Of a stretch of DNA of 6,195 nucleotides, positions 5,626 through 6,195 are shown piece after piece. The stretch is from assembly GCA_039715165.1 (NCBI GenBank), contig JBDLHX010000125.1, forward strand, positions 1 through 6,195. Reading direction: 5' to 3'. A program made the translations under genes and the position numbers. Below the pieces are notes generated by a model. That model made no database searches and was not told the DNA's origin. It was given only the letters and a program-made list of their open reading frames with translations. This stretch comes from JAHEEL01 sp039715165 (lineage in GTDB: Bacteria; Actinomycetota; Acidimicrobiia; Spongiisociales; UBA5794). Positions within the stretch are counted from its first letter, which is position 1; every line of letters begins with the position of its first letter.

Positions 5626-6018
5626 ATGACTCCACGATTCGACGCCATCGGCATCACCGTGTCCGACATGAGTCGCTCCGTCGCGTTCTACCGTCTCCTC
5701 GGGCTCGAGTTCCCAGACGGAGGTGAGGCTGAGGGTCACGTGGAGGCGTTGATGCCCGGGGGCACCAGGCTCATGCTGGACACCGAAGCGGTCATCGCAT
5801 CGTTCGACCCGTCCTACGAGCCACCGTCGGGTGGCGGCAGGATCGGCCTCGCGTTCCTGTGCGACGGCGCGGCGCAGGTCGACGAGACCTACGCGGCGAT
5901 GATCGATGCCGGGCACCGGGCGAAGATGGAGCCGTTCGATGCGTTCTGGGGTCAACGCTATGCGACGGTGTTCGACCCCGACGGGAACCTCATCGACCTC
6001 TTCGCCCCACTGGGATAG
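5626..6018 (+). CDS. VOC superfamily (glyoxalase / bleomycin-resistance fold) protein
   Basis: A 130-residue single vicinal-oxygen-chelate unit with two beta-alpha-beta-beta-beta modules. The first, FDAIGITVSDMSRSVAFYRLLGLEF (5-29), and the second, ending in WGQRYATVFDPDGNLIDLF (108-126), match the glyoxalase/bleomycin-resistance family. The usual metal ligands appear missing: Ala7 stands where LDHV-type starts have His, no His occurs near RIGLAF (72-77), and Asp124 replaces the Glu of DPDGN-x-x-E. It is therefore more likely a ligand-binding or resistance-type member than a metal-dependent lyase or dioxygenase. It probably works as a dimer, as single-unit members do. Its promoter is fused back to back with that of dinB, hinting at shared control. 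The substrate cannot be inferred. Confidence 0.88.
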   Translation: MTPRFDAIGITVSDMSRSVAFYRLLGLEFPDGGEAEGHVEALMPGGTRLMLDTEAVIASFDPSYEPPSGGGRIGLAFLCDGAAQVDETYAAMIDAGHRAKMEPFDAFWGQRYATVFDPDGNLIDLFAPLG

Positions 6019-6046
6019 CTCAACGAACCGGCCTTCTCCTCCCCCT

Positions 6047-6067
6047 CAGCTTCAATCCACGGTTTCT
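6047..6067. repeat. Direct repeat copy 1 (CAGCT-TCAATCCACGGTTTCT)
   Basis: First copy of a 21-bp direct repeat that recurs 57 bp downstream with one mismatch. The core TCAATCCACGGTTTCT is identical in both. On the minus strand it reads as codons for KPWIEA. It lies 29 bp after the VOC stop codon, in otherwise non-coding sequence. Confidence 0.75.
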
Positions 6068-6103
6068 TTGCGTTGTAGCGGTGCCAAGGGTTTCTCCCCC
6101 ACG

Positions 6104-6124
6104 CAGCCTCAATCCACGGTTTCT
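6104..6124. repeat. Direct repeat copy 2 (CAGCC-TCAATCCACGGTTTCT)
   Basis: Second copy, 57 bp after the first. Between the two, CCAAGGGTTTCT (6084-6095) resembles the repeat end CCACGGTTTCT and may be a degenerate third unit. Only two good copies with 36 bp between them do not fit a CRISPR array. The single mismatch is synonymous (GAA/GAG) if the minus-strand frame is translated. Confidence 0.75.
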
Positions 6125-6156
6125 GGGGCGAGAGCGCACGCCACCCCACAACCCAT

Positions 6157-6186
6157 GTCCCCCCGGACCGCAAGGGACGGGGGGAC
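6157..6186 (+). terminator. Long GNRA-capped hairpin, possible terminator or structured RNA
   Basis: GTCCCCCCG (6157-6165) and CGGGGGGAC (6178-6186) form a perfect 9-bp stem. Inside it, GA (6166-6167) faces GA (6176-6177), which can form tandem sheared G-A pairs, and CC/GG closes a GCAA tetraloop (6170-6173). The result is a very stable RNA hairpin. No T tract follows within the nine bases left in the window. It may end the VOC transcript or belong to a structured RNA or repeat element extending past the window. Confidence 0.5.
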
Positions 6187-6195
6187 GCGCCCGAG

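Larger units (their letters stand above)
6019..6156. other. Non-coding tail after the VOC gene, with degenerate minus-strand frame
   Basis: This stretch carries the two direct repeats and no convincing gene. A minus-strand open frame starting at 6173 runs through it and ends at 5958 inside the VOC gene. In the repeat area it encodes KPWIEA-AWGRNPWHRYNAK-KPWIEA, a Trp-rich peptide repeat. The frame lacks a clear ribosome binding site, its start lies in the loop of the 6157-6186 hairpin, and its C-terminal part overlaps the VOC coding sequence antisense, so I do not call it a gene. Confidence 0.45.

Noticed and set aside
6047..6124. CRISPR array
   Set aside because: Only two good copies, a 57-bp period, a degenerate middle unit and no cas gene nearby.
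5958..6173. 71-residue minus-strand gene
   Set aside because: It starts in a hairpin loop, has no ribosome binding site, and its C-terminal part is antisense to the conserved end of the VOC gene; kept only as a repeat observation.
1..6195. Mobile element, defence system or other new multi-gene system
   Set aside because: All coding regions match common metabolic, transport or repair families; no transposase, integrase, nuclease or toxin-antitoxin features are seen.

Overview
GC-rich, tightly packed bacterial chromosome from what looks like an actinomycete-type organism (Actinomycetota, possibly Acidimicrobiia). This is inferred from the strong G/C third-position preference, short or overlapping gene junctions, an actinobacterial-looking DinB, and -10 boxes placed 6-7 nt before several start codons, as in leaderless mRNAs. 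No marker gene fixes the taxon. No rRNA, tRNA, IS element, phage gene, defence system or CRISPR array was seen. The genes are ordinary housekeeping or accessory enzymes; the less usual signal lies in the intergenic DNA.

Layout: (1) 1-167 is non-coding with a strong inverted repeat at 113-141 and a likely leaderless promoter. (2) 168-911 (+) is a class I glutamine amidotransferase-like peptidase C26 / gamma-glutamyl-GABA hydrolase family protein. (3) A minus-strand operon runs from 3583 down to 927: a ZnT9-like cation diffusion facilitator, homoserine kinase (thrB, ATGA overlap with the transporter) and an alpha/beta hydrolase, the last preceded by a GNRA-capped intercistronic hairpin. (4) 3674-4336 (+) is a stand-alone NAD(P)H-hydrate epimerase, divergent from the operon. 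(5) 4346-5587 (-) is DNA polymerase IV (dinB), convergent with the epimerase. (6) 5626-6018 (+) is a small VOC/glyoxalase-fold protein, divergent from dinB. (7) 6019-6195 is non-coding, with a 57-bp-spaced direct repeat and a long GNRA-capped hairpin.

The genes do not form one visible pathway: they cover gamma-glutamyl amide hydrolysis, metal export, threonine biosynthesis, cofactor repair and translesion synthesis. The most notable arrangement is the 38-bp dinB/VOC intergenic region. The two start codons, the two candidate extended -10 boxes and an 18-bp inverted repeat are all mirror-symmetric about the same axis. I found no convincing novel multi-gene system; the best leads are this promoter, the 3'-terminal repeat and hairpin, and the structured intercistronic elements.
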